64,000 bases of DNA. Source: Psychroflexus salarius. GTDB lineage: Bacteria; Bacteroidota; Bacteroidia; Flavobacteriales; Flavobacteriaceae. The notes below the pieces were generated by a model, which saw nothing but the letters and a program-made list of their open reading frames with translations, did no database searches and was not told the origin of the DNA. Below are positions 17,049 through 25,577 of this stretch, one piece after another; the stretch's first letter is position 1, and the number at the start of each line of letters is the position of its first letter. The stretch is from NCBI RefSeq assembly GCF_900129035.1, contig NZ_FQTW01000002.1, forward strand, positions 124,001 to 188,000. The letters run 5' to 3'. The position numbers and the translations under genes were made by a program.

Positions 17049-19541
17049 TTAGAAATAAAATCCAAATGATCCGGTTACACCAAAATTTCGAGCATCTGGT
17101 AATGTTTTATAATTACCTCTAAAATGAAAATCTAATCGAAATACTCTAAAAATATTACCAACACCTAAACTGTAAGACCAATAAGGTTCTTGATCTGGTG
17201 CAAAAAGTTCTGGATTTGTGAACGAAGCGTTTAAGGCTTGGTTTGAATCTGATATTGAACCATACACAGCTCTTGCGCTTACAATTTCTCTCAAATCTAA
17301 GTCTCTTAGTAATGGAATTCTAGAAAACAAGCGACCATTAAAATTATGCTCAACATGAACACTAGCGTAAGTATCGGTAACAAAATCGTAAAAATCTAAT
17401 AATGGAAATGTGCCTAGAATGGAAAATAAGGTTTGATTACCAGGAACAACATTAAGCAAACCTAAAGAAACATCGCCAAAGGTTTTACCCGCCTCGAATG
17501 TTGAAGTAAACTTTCCAAATCCACCAACTTGTATTGGCTGCCTGTAGTAGAGTTGAAGTTTATAATAGTTAAAATCGCTATCTAAAACTCCTGTAAACCC
17601 TTTTGAATAATTTAAAAATATTTCTGGGTAATCATCGTCATTCAAAATATATCGCTCTACACCATAACCAGAAGTTTTACGACCTGGCATGTATTTAAGA
17701 ATGACTGAAGCTTCCATTTGTCTAGTTTCTTCTTCAATAAGCGTTTGCGCTTCATTTTCGAAATAAGCGATACTAAACTGGTCTGAAGCCGATTTTAAGG
17801 TCCTGTAGGTAGAACCTAGCCTGACCTCAAAATTTTTGAATGGCTCAAATGTAAAGGCTAAACTCGATAGATTAATATTGGTTAAACTAGCATTAGAGCC
17901 AACTGTTAAAACAGAAGAACTGGCTAAACTTCGACCTAAAACATCTGATGTATTGGTTAAACTTGCACCTAATTGTTCTACATCTCGCCTATTTCCGGCT
18001 TCAACAACTAATCGTGATTTTTGATCTAATAAGTATTTTCCGGAAATACCATATTTAAATTTATCATCTCTAAAACCATAGGCTAAAAACCCTTGTAAAC
18101 GGTATTTATCATTTTGTCCTGAGTAGGTTCTTCCGCCAACTCGCAATCTTAAACCTTCAACATCATTATAACCAAAAGTTGAAAAAACAGGCCCAAAATC
18201 CCAACCATCTTGCTCCCAATAATTAGTAGCTAAAATTGTACCTATACTATAAATTCGCTTAAAAGCATCAACTGTTTTTAAGGTGTCTAACATTGAGTAA
18301 ACTTGCTGTTCATTTTTGTTGAGTTCTTCTAAGCGCTTTTCTTTCCAAAACTCAGAATCTCTAAAATAAACACTATCATTAATAATTTCTCTTTCATCAC
18401 GATAGAATTTATTCGGTTTGGGTTTATTGAATTCGTAATCATCAAATAAAGTAGTTCGCTTACCATAAACGCCTCTTGACTCTTCTTTTTTCTGAAAAGT
18501 AAAATCGGTCATAAAATGGTCTCGAGTAATTAAAAAAATCGAATCATTTAAGACTTCAAATTCTTGTTCAATAAAGACTTCTTTAACCCAATTGATGTTA
18601 GAACCTTTATTCATGGTCATTTCAATTTCTTTGATTGCCCAAGTGGTATCATTCACCCAGAAGTCACCTTTAAAAGTAAGTTCGCCTTTACGTCTAGGAT
18701 AATACACAATATTATAGCAATACTTATCGCCAATGTAAGTTGAATCAGCCAATACGTAGTTGTAGGTATCAATACCTGTTCTTGATAACGGGCTTACAAA
18801 GCTTTTATCGAAAAATTTGAGATAGTTGTCATAAACATTGTAGTCTGAATAAATATCTTTGATATATTGAATTAAAGTTTGGTTATCACTAAATCCAGAA
18901 TTTTTGTTCCCCAAAAGAATTTCACGTTCGGTATTTTTAACATTATTACCATAAACTTTTGAAACAGCTTCATTAAGAAATATTGGCAAATAAGTTTTAC
19001 CAGTAACTTGATTAGTATCGACTTGGTTAAAAATAAATTCCATACCGTTAAATACACGAGAATTAATTAAAGAGCTATCAATCGTGTTTAAGTCGAATTC
19101 TAACTTCTCATATTTATCATATTGATAGTATTTAAACTTATTAACACCATTTTGCCGTTTATTTTCCCAAATTTTTCGAAGAATGTCTATAGCTGGATTA
19201 TTTTTTTTTGAAGTTTTACCACTATAAATCATCACTTCATCTAAAGCTTCAGCATCAGATTTTAAGGTAATTTCTAAATTATAACTCACAGGCTGAGCCA
19301 ACTCTAAAACTTCAGCTTTAAAACCCATAAATGAAATTTTAATTGCCGAATAATTTTCTTCAGATTCTAGGTAAAACTTACCATCTTCATTAGTGATTGT
19401 TCCTTCAGAAGAGTTTTCAAAAATTACGTTTGCATAGGGAATTGGTTCGCCATTTTCATCATATACCTTTCCGCTTACTTTCGTTTGGGCGTAAAAACTG
19501 ATGCTAATAAAGAGAAGAAGTAAGGCTAGTAGGTTTTTCAT
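17049..19541 (-). CDS. DUF5686 outer-membrane protein with CarboxypepD_reg-like domain
   Basis: 830 residues: a signal peptide (1-18, ending FYAQ), a CarboxypepD_reg-like beta sandwich at about 20-110 (TKVSGKVYDENGEPIPYANV), then a long DUF5686 region from about 110 and a predicted outer-membrane barrel ending in GSFGFYF with the terminal Phe typical of barrel proteins. It resembles TonB-dependent receptors in domain start but lacks a recognisable plug. Function is unknown; DUF5686 proteins are common single-gene outer-membrane proteins in this phylum. It lies between ppa and pdhB, with its own promoter overlapping the terminator of pdhB. Confidence 0.85.
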   Translation of the reverse strand: MKNLLALLLLFISISFYAQTKVSGKVYDENGEPIPYANVIFENSSEGTITNEDGKFYLESEENYSAIKISFMGFKAEVLELAQPVSYNLEITLKSDAEALDEVMIYSGKTSKKNNPAIDILRKIWENKRQNGVNKFKYYQYDKYEKLEFDLNTIDSSLINSRVFNGMEFIFNQVDTNQVTGKTYLPIFLNEAVSKVYGNNVKNTEREILLGNKNSGFSDNQTLIQYIKDIYSDYNVYDNYLKFFDKSFVSPLSRTGIDTYNYVLADSTYIGDKYCYNIVYYPRRKGELTFKGDFWVNDTTWAIKEIEMTMNKGSNINWVKEVFIEQEFEVLNDSIFLITRDHFMTDFTFQKKEESRGVYGKRTTLFDDYEFNKPKPNKFYRDEREIINDSVYFRDSEFWKEKRLEELNKNEQQVYSMLDTLKTVDAFKRIYSIGTILATNYWEQDGWDFGPVFSTFGYNDVEGLRLRVGGRTYSGQNDKYRLQGFLAYGFRDDKFKYGISGKYLLDQKSRLVVEAGNRRDVEQLGASLTNTSDVLGRSLASSSVLTVGSNASLTNINLSSLAFTFEPFKNFEVRLGSTYRTLKSASDQFSIAYFENEAQTLIEEETRQMEASVILKYMPGRKTSGYGVERYILNDDDYPEIFLNYSKGFTGVLDSDFNYYKLQLYYRQPIQVGGFGKFTSTFEAGKTFGDVSLGLLNVVPGNQTLFSILGTFPLLDFYDFVTDTYASVHVEHNFNGRLFSRIPLLRDLDLREIVSARAVYGSISDSNQALNASFTNPELFAPDQEPYWSYSLGVGNIFRVFRLDFHFRGNYKTLPDARNFGVTGSFGFYF

Positions 19542-19550
19542 ATAATTAAA

Positions 19551-19584
19551 GAAGCTTCATTTTTAAATAAATAAATGAAGCTTC
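19551..19584 (-). terminator. Hairpin after pdhB that overlaps the DUF5686 start region
   Basis: GAAGCTTCATTT (19551-19562) pairs perfectly with AAATGAAGCTTC (19573-19584), a 12-bp stem with a 10-base loop. It lies 25 bp past the pdhB stop and 10 bp before the DUF5686 ATG, with only a short T-rich tail. Confidence 0.6.
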
Positions 19585-19591
19585 AAATTTA
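19584..19591 (-). promoter_or_regulatory. -7 box of the DUF5686 promoter
   Basis: TAAATTTG on the minus strand (19591-19584) matches TAnnTTTG; the start would be near 19577, inside the loop of the preceding hairpin, so only the pdhB read-through RNA can fold the full stem. Confidence 0.4.
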
Positions 19592-19608
19592 TGAGAATTT
19601 TGTTAGTA

Positions 19609-20586
19609 TTAGATGTATAAAACTTTTTTAACAGCCTTAATAACATCTTCATGATTAGGCAACCATTCTTTCAGTAAAACTGGAGAATATGGCGCTGGTG
19701 TATCAGCTGTATTTATTTTAACAATTGGAGCATCTAAATAATCAAACGCATCATTTTGCACTTTGTAGGTGATTTCTGTTGAGACATTTCCGAATGGCCA
19801 TGCTTCCTCAAGAACAACCAGGCGATTCGTCTTTTTAACTGATTTTATAATCGATTCGTAATCGAGCGGTCTAACCGTTCTTAAATCTATAATTTCACAA
19901 GAAATACCATCTTTTTCTAGCTCATCAGCTGCTTTATAAGCTTCTTTAATAATTTTCCCGAACGAAACAATAGTAACGTCTTCACCTTGTCGCTTGACAT
20001 CAGCAACACCTAGAGGAATTGTATATTCATCTTCAGGAACTTCTCCTTTATCACCATACATTTGTTCGCTTTCCATAAAAATAACTGGGTCATCATCACG
20101 GATAGCAGACTTCAATAAGCCTTTAGCATCATAAGGGTTAGAAGGAATTACTACTTTTAAACCAGGCGTGTTTGCATACCAATTTTCGAATGCTTGAGAA
20201 TGTGTTGCACCTAATTGCCCAGCAGACGCCGTAGGACCACGAAATACGATAGGAATATTAAATTGACCACCTGACATTTGACGCATTTTAGCGGCATTGT
20301 TTATAATTTGGTCGATACCAACAAGTGAAAAATTGAAAGTCATAAATTCAATTATAGGTCTATTTCCATTCATTGCCGATCCTATGCCAATACCTGAAAA
20401 GCCAAGCTCAGAAATAGGTGTATCAATAATCCGATCAGGACCAAACTCATCAAGCATTCCTTTAGAAGCTTTATAAGCGCCATTATATTCTGCAACCTCT
20501 TCACCCATCAAATAAATAGACTCATCGGCTCTCATTTCCTCGCTCATAGCTTCAGCAATGGCTTCTCTAAATTGAATTGTTTTCAT
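19609..20586 (-). CDS. pdhB: Pyruvate dehydrogenase E1 component, beta subunit
   Basis: 325 residues matching the beta chain of heterotetrameric 2-oxoacid dehydrogenase E1. The N-terminal FREAIAEAMSEEMRADES, the GEEVAEYNGAYKASKG block, the FMTFNFSL stretch and the C-terminal LLKEWLPNHEDVIKAVKK are typical of the pyruvate enzyme. It would pair with a PdhA alpha subunit, which is not adjacent here. It converts pyruvate to acetyl-CoA with E2 and E3. It diverges from etfB across 160 bp. Confidence 0.93.
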   Translation of the reverse strand: MKTIQFREAIAEAMSEEMRADESIYLMGEEVAEYNGAYKASKGMLDEFGPDRIIDTPISELGFSGIGIGSAMNGNRPIIEFMTFNFSLVGIDQIINNAAKMRQMSGGQFNIPIVFRGPTASAGQLGATHSQAFENWYANTPGLKVVIPSNPYDAKGLLKSAIRDDDPVIFMESEQMYGDKGEVPEDEYTIPLGVADVKRQGEDVTIVSFGKIIKEAYKAADELEKDGISCEIIDLRTVRPLDYESIIKSVKKTNRLVVLEEAWPFGNVSTEITYKVQNDAFDYLDAPIVKINTADTPAPYSPVLLKEWLPNHEDVIKAVKKVLYI

Positions 20587-20624
20587 TTTATATTAACTGT
20601 TTGTCTTTTGATTTCTTTAAAGCA

Positions 20625-20632
20625 CAAAAATA
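20625..20632 (-). promoter_or_regulatory. -7 box of the pdhB promoter
   Basis: TATTTTTG on the minus strand (20632-20625) fits TAnnTTTG and gives a leader of about 32 bases. I find no TTG at the -33 spacing. Confidence 0.4.
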
Positions 20633-20710
20633 CTAATTCAATTCACTTTACACCACTAGATTTTTAGAAAAATTTATTATGCATGCATAGGAAATTTAGA
20701 CTAAAAAATT

Positions 20711-20718
20711 TATATTCG
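20711..20718 (+). promoter_or_regulatory. Candidate -7 box of the etfBA promoter
   Basis: TATATTCG is one mismatch from TAnnTTTG and is followed by CAATATAAAAC, very like the GATATAAAAC that follows the fabD -7 box at 31217. It would give a leader of about 22 bases. Confidence 0.35.
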
Positions 20719-20746
20719 CAATATAAAACGTATAAACCCTATTTAA

Positions 20747-21493
20747 ATGAAAATATTAGTTTGTATAAGTCATGTTCCTGATACAACTTCAAAAATTAAT
20801 TTCACGGAGAATGACACTAAATTTGATACAAATGGCGTCCAATTTGTGATTAATCCAAATGATGAGTTTGGCTTAACGCGCGCCATGTGGTTTAAAGAAA
20901 AACAAGGTGCTACGGTTGATGTTGTCACTGTCGGTGATAAATCAACCGAACCTACAATCCGCAAAGCATTAGCGATTGGCGCAGACTCTGCAATTCGAGT
21001 AGATGCAGAGCCACTTGATGGCTTTCAAGTTGCAAAAGAATTAGCTAAAGTTGCCCAAGATGGTAGTTATGATTTAATAATTGCTGGCCGTGAATCTATT
21101 GATTACAATGGTGGAATGGTTCCTGGTATGTTAGCAAAATTAATAGGCGCTAATTTTATTAACACATGCGTGAGTCTTGAAGTTGAAGATGACAAAGCAA
21201 CAGCTGTAAGAGAAATTGATGGCGGAAAAGAAACTTTAACTGCTAATTTGCCGCTTGTTATTGGAGGTCAAAAGGGCTTGGTTGAAGAGAGCGATTTAAA
21301 AATACCTAATATGAGAGGTATTATGATGGCCAGAAAAAAACCACTTAAGGTCGTTGAACCCGTTGCCGAAACGCCTTTAACCAAAGCTGAAAAATTTGAG
21401 AAACCAGCACCAAAGGGTGAAGTAAAACTAGTTGATGCTGATAATATTGATGAGCTCATCGACTTATTACATAACGAAGCTAAAGCAATTTAA
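20747..21493 (+). CDS. etfB: Electron transfer flavoprotein beta subunit
   Basis: EtfB binds AMP and, with EtfA, carries electrons from acyl-CoA dehydrogenases to the quinone pool. MKILVCISHVPDTTSKI, VVTVGDKSTEPTIRKALAIGAD and the DYNGGMVPGMLA block are typical of the beta chain; LPLVIGGQKGLVEESDLKIP is the usual C-terminal segment. 248 residues. The etfA gene follows after 10 bp. The encoded activity fits a cell that beta-oxidises CoA thioesters, as the phenylacetate genes also suggest. Confidence 0.95.
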   Translation: MKILVCISHVPDTTSKINFTENDTKFDTNGVQFVINPNDEFGLTRAMWFKEKQGATVDVVTVGDKSTEPTIRKALAIGADSAIRVDAEPLDGFQVAKELAKVAQDGSYDLIIAGRESIDYNGGMVPGMLAKLIGANFINTCVSLEVEDDKATAVREIDGGKETLTANLPLVIGGQKGLVEESDLKIPNMRGIMMARKKPLKVVEPVAETPLTKAEKFEKPAPKGEVKLVDADNIDELIDLLHNEAKAI

Positions 21494-21503
21494 ATAAAAA
21501 ATT

Positions 21504-22472
21504 ATGTCTGTACTTGTATATACTGAATCCGAAAACGGAAAACTAAAAAAAGCTGCGCTTGAAGTAGCTTCTTACGCTAAGGCTGTTGCTGATGCCATTG
21601 GTGGAAATGTTACAGCTGTTAGTATTAATAGTGATAATAATGACGACTTGGCAAATTATGGCGTTCATAAAAGCTTAGAAGTTAGTGATGAAAAACTTCA
21701 AAAATTTAATGCAGACGCCTATGCTGAAGTTATTACTCAGGCGGCCAAAAAAGTTGATGCCAAAGTAGTTGTAATTAGTCAAAGTGCTAATGCTAAATAT
21801 TTAGCACCTTTACTTTCAATAAATTTAAATGCTGCTTACGCCTCAAACGTTGTAGATGTTCCTAAAACCGACAACGAATTTACGGTAGAACGCACAGCTT
21901 TTACTAATAAAGCCTTCAACCATACAAGCCTATCTACTGATGTTAAAATCTTAGGTCTTTCAAATAACGCTTTTGGCTTGAAAGAAAGTAAAGCTGAAAT
22001 GACTAAAGAAGACTTTTCAGCTGAATTAGGTGATGATCACTTTAAGATTAATGTAGAATCGGTTGATAAAAACACTGATAAAGTAAGCATCGCCGATGCT
22101 GAAGTTGTGGTCTCTGGCGGTCGTGGTTTAAAAGATCCTAAAAATTGGGGAATGATAGAAGATTTAGCCGACGTACTTGGTGCCGCAACAGCATGTTCTA
22201 AACCCGTAAGCGACATGGGTTGGCGACCACATTCTGAACACGTAGGCCAAACAGGAAAACCAGTGGCTTCTAACTTATACATTGCCATTGGTATTTCTGG
22301 AGCGATACAACATTTAGCAGGAATTAGCGCTTCTAAAACAAAGGTTGTTATTAATACTGATGATGAAGCACCGTTTTTTAAAGCAGCTGACTATGGTATA
22401 GTTGGTGATGCATTTGAAGTTGTCCCAAAGCTGATTGAAAAACTGAAAGATTTCAAAGCAAATAACGCATAA
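21504..22472 (+). CDS. etfA: Electron transfer flavoprotein alpha subunit
   Basis: 322 residues. The N-terminal domain packs against EtfB; the C-terminal domain holds FAD, with the signature VVSGGRGLKDPKNWGMIEDLA at about residues 200-219, RPHSEHVGQTGKPVASNLYI and the AISGAIQHLAGISASK stretch. It is the last gene of a two-gene unit, followed by a strong terminator. Confidence 0.96.
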   Translation: MSVLVYTESENGKLKKAALEVASYAKAVADAIGGNVTAVSINSDNNDDLANYGVHKSLEVSDEKLQKFNADAYAEVITQAAKKVDAKVVVISQSANAKYLAPLLSINLNAAYASNVVDVPKTDNEFTVERTAFTNKAFNHTSLSTDVKILGLSNNAFGLKESKAEMTKEDFSAELGDDHFKINVESVDKNTDKVSIADAEVVVSGGRGLKDPKNWGMIEDLADVLGAATACSKPVSDMGWRPHSEHVGQTGKPVASNLYIAIGISGAIQHLAGISASKTKVVINTDDEAPFFKAADYGIVGDAFEVVPKLIEKLKDFKANNA

Positions 22473-22497
22473 TTTTTATAAATTGTGCCCCTTTAAA

Positions 22498-22540
22498 GGG
22501 CAATCTAAATAAAAGCCTTTTATTTAGATTGCCCTTTTTT
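22498..22540 (+). terminator. Strong terminator of etfBA
   Basis: A perfect 17-bp stem (22498-22514 with 22518-22534) and a 3-base loop, then six T. Just upstream the 12-bp palindrome CCCTTTAAAGGG (22489-22500) shares the GGG of the stem, so the two hairpins compete. Confidence 0.92.
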
Positions 22541-22563
22541 AATTTAGTAAACACAACATATTT

Positions 22564-23145
22564 ATGAGTTTGGTAAAACTTAATATCAAAGGTATTTCTT
22601 ACAGTCAAACACAAACTGGAGCTTACGCCTTACTGTTGAGTGAAGAAGATGGCAAACGCCAGTTACCTATTGTAATCGGTGCTTTCGAAGCACAATCTAT
22701 TGCTATTGCGCTCGAAAAAGACATCAAACCACCAAGACCATTAACTCACGATTTATTTAAAACCTTTGCATCACGATTTGATATTACCATCAATAAAATT
22801 ATTATTCACAAATTAATTGACGGTATATTCTACTCAAGCCTGATTTGTGAAAAAGATGGTAATGAAGATGTTATTGACGCTAGAACAAGCGATGCTATTG
22901 CTTTAGCACTTCGTTTTCAAGCGCCAATTTTCACTTACCCTAACATCCTTGATAAAGCGGGTATTGAACTCAATCAAAAAGATAGTAATCAAGATCCACA
23001 AACAACATCTGGTGAACAAGTTAAGCAAAGTGAATATGCACATATGACCATCAACCAACTTAATGAACTTTTAGAAAAAGCTGTAAGTGACGAAAACTAT
23101 GAAAGAGCAGCCCGACTAAGAGACGAAATTTCTAAACGAAGTTAA
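22564..23145 (+). CDS. Bifunctional nuclease (DUF151) domain protein with UVR motif
   Basis: 193 residues. The N-terminal 140 residues are a DUF151/bifunctional nuclease domain (QLPIVIGAFEAQSIAIALE, DARTSDAIALALRFQAPIF). A C-terminal UVR-type helical pair (LNELLEKAVSDENYERAARLRDEI) resembles the UvrB/UvrC contact motif. Plant homologues degrade DNA and RNA; the bacterial role is unproven. The nucleoside transporter follows by 6 bp, which would fit a nucleic-acid salvage pair, though that is inference. Confidence 0.88.
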   Translation: MSLVKLNIKGISYSQTQTGAYALLLSEEDGKRQLPIVIGAFEAQSIAIALEKDIKPPRPLTHDLFKTFASRFDITINKIIIHKLIDGIFYSSLICEKDGNEDVIDARTSDAIALALRFQAPIFTYPNILDKAGIELNQKDSNQDPQTTSGEQVKQSEYAHMTINQLNELLEKAVSDENYERAARLRDEISKRS

Positions 23146-23151
23146 CAGCTT

Positions 23152-24867
23152 ATGAAAATTAAATTACTAAGCCTTTTATTGCTTTGCTGTAGCATTTTGA
23201 ATGCCCAAGAACTTATTGGTATTTGGGGAAATAAATCACAAGAAAATCAACAAAAAATACAGCTAGACTTTGAGCAGTCTAAACTCTTAGTTCTTAAAAA
23301 AACAGATACACTGCTATATTCAGATATCACATTTAATCAAGATGAGTTGAAGGTGCTTCAACCTAATGAAGCATTTTCTGCAGAAGTTTTTAATGTTCAA
23401 GCTGAACCTAAATCACTTCAACTCTATCATGAAGATCTTAGCTTAAATTTCGTTCCAATTGAAATTTCTAATCTCAATATTTCTACTAAGAAACTTCAAA
23501 ACGGAAATCAAAATACATTAACAGAAGACAAATTAGAGCAAAATGTCAAAACAATGGTACCACACCAAGGTTTTACAGTTAACGGACTATGGCGTGGGTT
23601 TTTAGGTATGCTTACTATTTTATTAATCGCTTTTTTATTTTCAAACAATCGAAAAGCCATTAATTGGAAAACAGTTGGTGTAGGCTTATCGGCACAGCTA
23701 ATTTTAGCTGTAGGTGTACTAAAAGTCAAATTTGTTCAAGCTGCTTTCGATTTCGTGGGTAAGATATTTGTCAAGATATTGGAATTTACCGCGGCAGGAA
23801 GTGAATTTTTACTTGGTGGCTTAATGGATGTTGAAAGCTACGGTTACATTTTCTTATTTCAAGTGCTGCCTACTATCATTTTCTTTTCGGCCTTAACTTC
23901 TCTGCTATTTTATTTAGGTGTTATTCAAATCGTCGTTAAAGGGTTAGCAAAAGTTCTCACCAAACTATTGGGTATTTCTGGTGCCGAAAGTTTAAGTGTT
24001 GCTGGAAATATTTTTTTAGGACAAACCGAATCGCCTTTAATGATTAAAGCCTACCTAGAACGTATGACGCGTTCTGAAATACTATTAGTTATGATTGGTG
24101 GAATGGCCACTGTTGCTGGTGGTGTTTTAGCCGCTTATATTGGCTTTTTAGGTGGTGATGATGAAGTTGCTAGACTTGAATTTGCTAAACATTTGTTGGC
24201 TGCTTCAGTTATGGCTGCGCCAGGCGCAATTGTCATATCGAAAATACTTTACCCACAACAAGATAAAATTAACACAAAAGTTGAAGTATCGCTCGATAAA
24301 ATTGGTTCGAATGTCTTAGATGCAATAGCAAATGGTACAACTGAAGGTCTAAAATTAGCAGCTAATGTTGGTGCCATGCTTTTGGTCTTTGTCGCTTTAA
24401 TTGCGATGATTAATTACGGCTTAAATTTTATAGGCGATTTAACCACATTTAACCAAGTCATCGCTGAACATACACCCTATGATAATTTTTCTTTAGAAGC
24501 CGTTTTAGGAACTGTTTTTGCCCCATTGATGTGGCTTATTGGTGTAGCCAAAGACGATGTTATGCTGATGGGACAATTATTAGGAATCAAATTAGCGGCA
24601 AGTGAGTTTGTAGGATACATCCAGTTGGCTGAGCTAAAAGATGCCTCAAATATGTTAAGTCTCAATTATCAAAAATCGGTAATCATGGCCACTTACATGC
24701 TGTGTGGTTTTGCTAATTTTGCGTCTATCGGTATCCAAATTGGCGGCATTGGCTCATTAGCACCAGGACAACGTAAAACCTTATCTGAATTTGGGTTTAA
24801 AGCTTTAATTGGCGGCACCTTAGCTTCATTAATGTCAGCTACCATCGCAGGAATGATAATTGGATAG
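23152..24867 (+). CDS. CNT-family nucleoside transporter with N-terminal periplasmic domain
   Basis: 571 residues. The C-terminal 425 residues match concentrative nucleoside transporters (NupC type): the GNIFLGQTESPLMIKAYLER substrate-binding motif, the MTRSEILLVMIGGMATVAGG segment, and a final GFANFASIGIQIGGIG stretch. They import nucleosides with Na+ or H+. The first 140 residues are unusual: a signal peptide (1-18, ending LNAQ) followed by a hydrophilic beta-rich domain that should lie in the periplasm. It follows the bifunctional nuclease gene by 6 bp. Confidence 0.9.
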   Translation: MKIKLLSLLLLCCSILNAQELIGIWGNKSQENQQKIQLDFEQSKLLVLKKTDTLLYSDITFNQDELKVLQPNEAFSAEVFNVQAEPKSLQLYHEDLSLNFVPIEISNLNISTKKLQNGNQNTLTEDKLEQNVKTMVPHQGFTVNGLWRGFLGMLTILLIAFLFSNNRKAINWKTVGVGLSAQLILAVGVLKVKFVQAAFDFVGKIFVKILEFTAAGSEFLLGGLMDVESYGYIFLFQVLPTIIFFSALTSLLFYLGVIQIVVKGLAKVLTKLLGISGAESLSVAGNIFLGQTESPLMIKAYLERMTRSEILLVMIGGMATVAGGVLAAYIGFLGGDDEVARLEFAKHLLAASVMAAPGAIVISKILYPQQDKINTKVEVSLDKIGSNVLDAIANGTTEGLKLAANVGAMLLVFVALIAMINYGLNFIGDLTTFNQVIAEHTPYDNFSLEAVLGTVFAPLMWLIGVAKDDVMLMGQLLGIKLAASEFVGYIQLAELKDASNMLSLNYQKSVIMATYMLCGFANFASIGIQIGGIGSLAPGQRKTLSEFGFKALIGGTLASLMSATIAGMIIG

Positions 24868-24888
24868 GATTTGTTAATTTTAAGTTAA

Positions 24889-24908
24889 ATATATATATAT
24901 ATATATAT
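24889..24908. repeat. (AT)10 simple repeat
   Basis: Ten perfect AT units lie in the 87-bp gap between the nucleoside transporter and the first six-cysteine gene, about 46 bp upstream of its ATG. Dinucleotide tracts like this change length by slippage. Confidence 0.95.
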
Positions 24909-24954
24909 TGTTTATTTCCAATAAATTAGTGGGGAATCTTAAAATTATTTACTT

Positions 24955-25272
24955 ATGAAAAAATTATTTTTAAATGTTTTTACTCTAATTTTATTAATGT
25001 CATTTAGTCACATAAATGCTAGTGAAAATTATTACGATGATGGTAAATCTGAAGTTAAAATTGATTCACATTCTATTAAGGTTAACAAAAATGGTGAAAT
25101 ATCAGATTTCGTTAAAGCAAATTGTTCTGCAAACATAGGTAACGTTACTGTATTTATGAGTGTAAATTGTTTTTTATGTGGCCAAGAAAGAGCTGACAGA
25201 AAATGTGAAAGAAAATTAAACGAACTATTAGAAAATGCTCGTGTAGGAAGACCAGACTGTAACTGTAATTAA
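24955..25272 (+). CDS. Secreted six-cysteine mini-protein A (unknown family)
   Basis: 105 residues: a signal peptide (about 1-22), an acidic linker to about residue 50, then a C-terminal domain with six cysteines, C57, C72, C75, C84, C102 and C104. The core reads CSANIGNVTVFMSVNCFLCG, then ERADRKCERKLNEL and ends PDCNCN. It is paralogous to the next gene with the same cysteine spacing (C-x14-C-x2-C-x8-C-x16or17-C-x-C). I recognise no family. The cysteines could form disulfides in the periplasm or outside, or hold a metal or be modified. It is followed by the GLPGLI and barrel genes. Confidence 0.8.
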   Translation: MKKLFLNVFTLILLMSFSHINASENYYDDGKSEVKIDSHSIKVNKNGEISDFVKANCSANIGNVTVFMSVNCFLCGQERADRKCERKLNELLENARVGRPDCNCN

Positions 25273-25283
25273 AAAATATATTT

Positions 25284-25523
25284 ATGAAAACGATAACATT
25301 TATATTAGCACTTGGGGCTACTATGTTAGTTCCTAATACAAATAATTTAAACTCTGATGATTACAGGAAGGCTAGCTGTTCTGTAACCATCGGAAATGTT
25401 ACTTTTACACATACCGTAGGTTGTTTTTTATGTGGTGAAGATAGAGCTGAAAGAAGGTGTCAAAGAAAATTAAATGAACTTGTTGCTCTTGTTACTGAAA
25501 ACCCAGACTGCGAGTGCCTATAA
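25284..25523 (+). CDS. Secreted six-cysteine mini-protein B, paralogue of A
   Basis: 79 residues: an N-terminal hydrophobic segment (ITFILALGATMLV) that reads as a signal peptide, a short linker, then a domain with C32, C47, C50, C59, C76 and C78. CSVTIGNVT, GCFLCGEDRAERRC and RKLNEL align with paralogue A without internal gaps until a one-residue shorter segment before the final PDCEC. It begins 11 bp after gene A and is followed 16 bp on by a terminator-like hairpin. Function unknown; no family recognised. Confidence 0.8.
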   Translation: MKTITFILALGATMLVPNTNNLNSDDYRKASCSVTIGNVTFTHTVGCFLCGEDRAERRCQRKLNELVALVTENPDCECL

Positions 25524-25539
25524 GATTAATTAATAAAAT

Positions 25540-25572
25540 ACCTGCAACTTATGTTGCAGGTTAATTTTTTTT
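25540..25572 (+). terminator. Hairpin between the mini-protein pair and GLPGLI gene
   Basis: ACCTGCAAC (25540-25548) pairs with GTTGCAGGT (25553-25561) around TTAT and is followed by a T-rich run to 25572. The next ATG is only 5 bp further on, so it probably acts as a partial terminator that lets some transcription through. Confidence 0.8.
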
Positions 25573-25577
25573 AAATA

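Noticed and set aside
24955-25523. Mini-proteins as bacteriocin precursors with a double-Gly leader
   Set aside because: They have hydrophobic Sec-type signals and no GG cleavage site, and no peptidase-ABC transporter is nearby.
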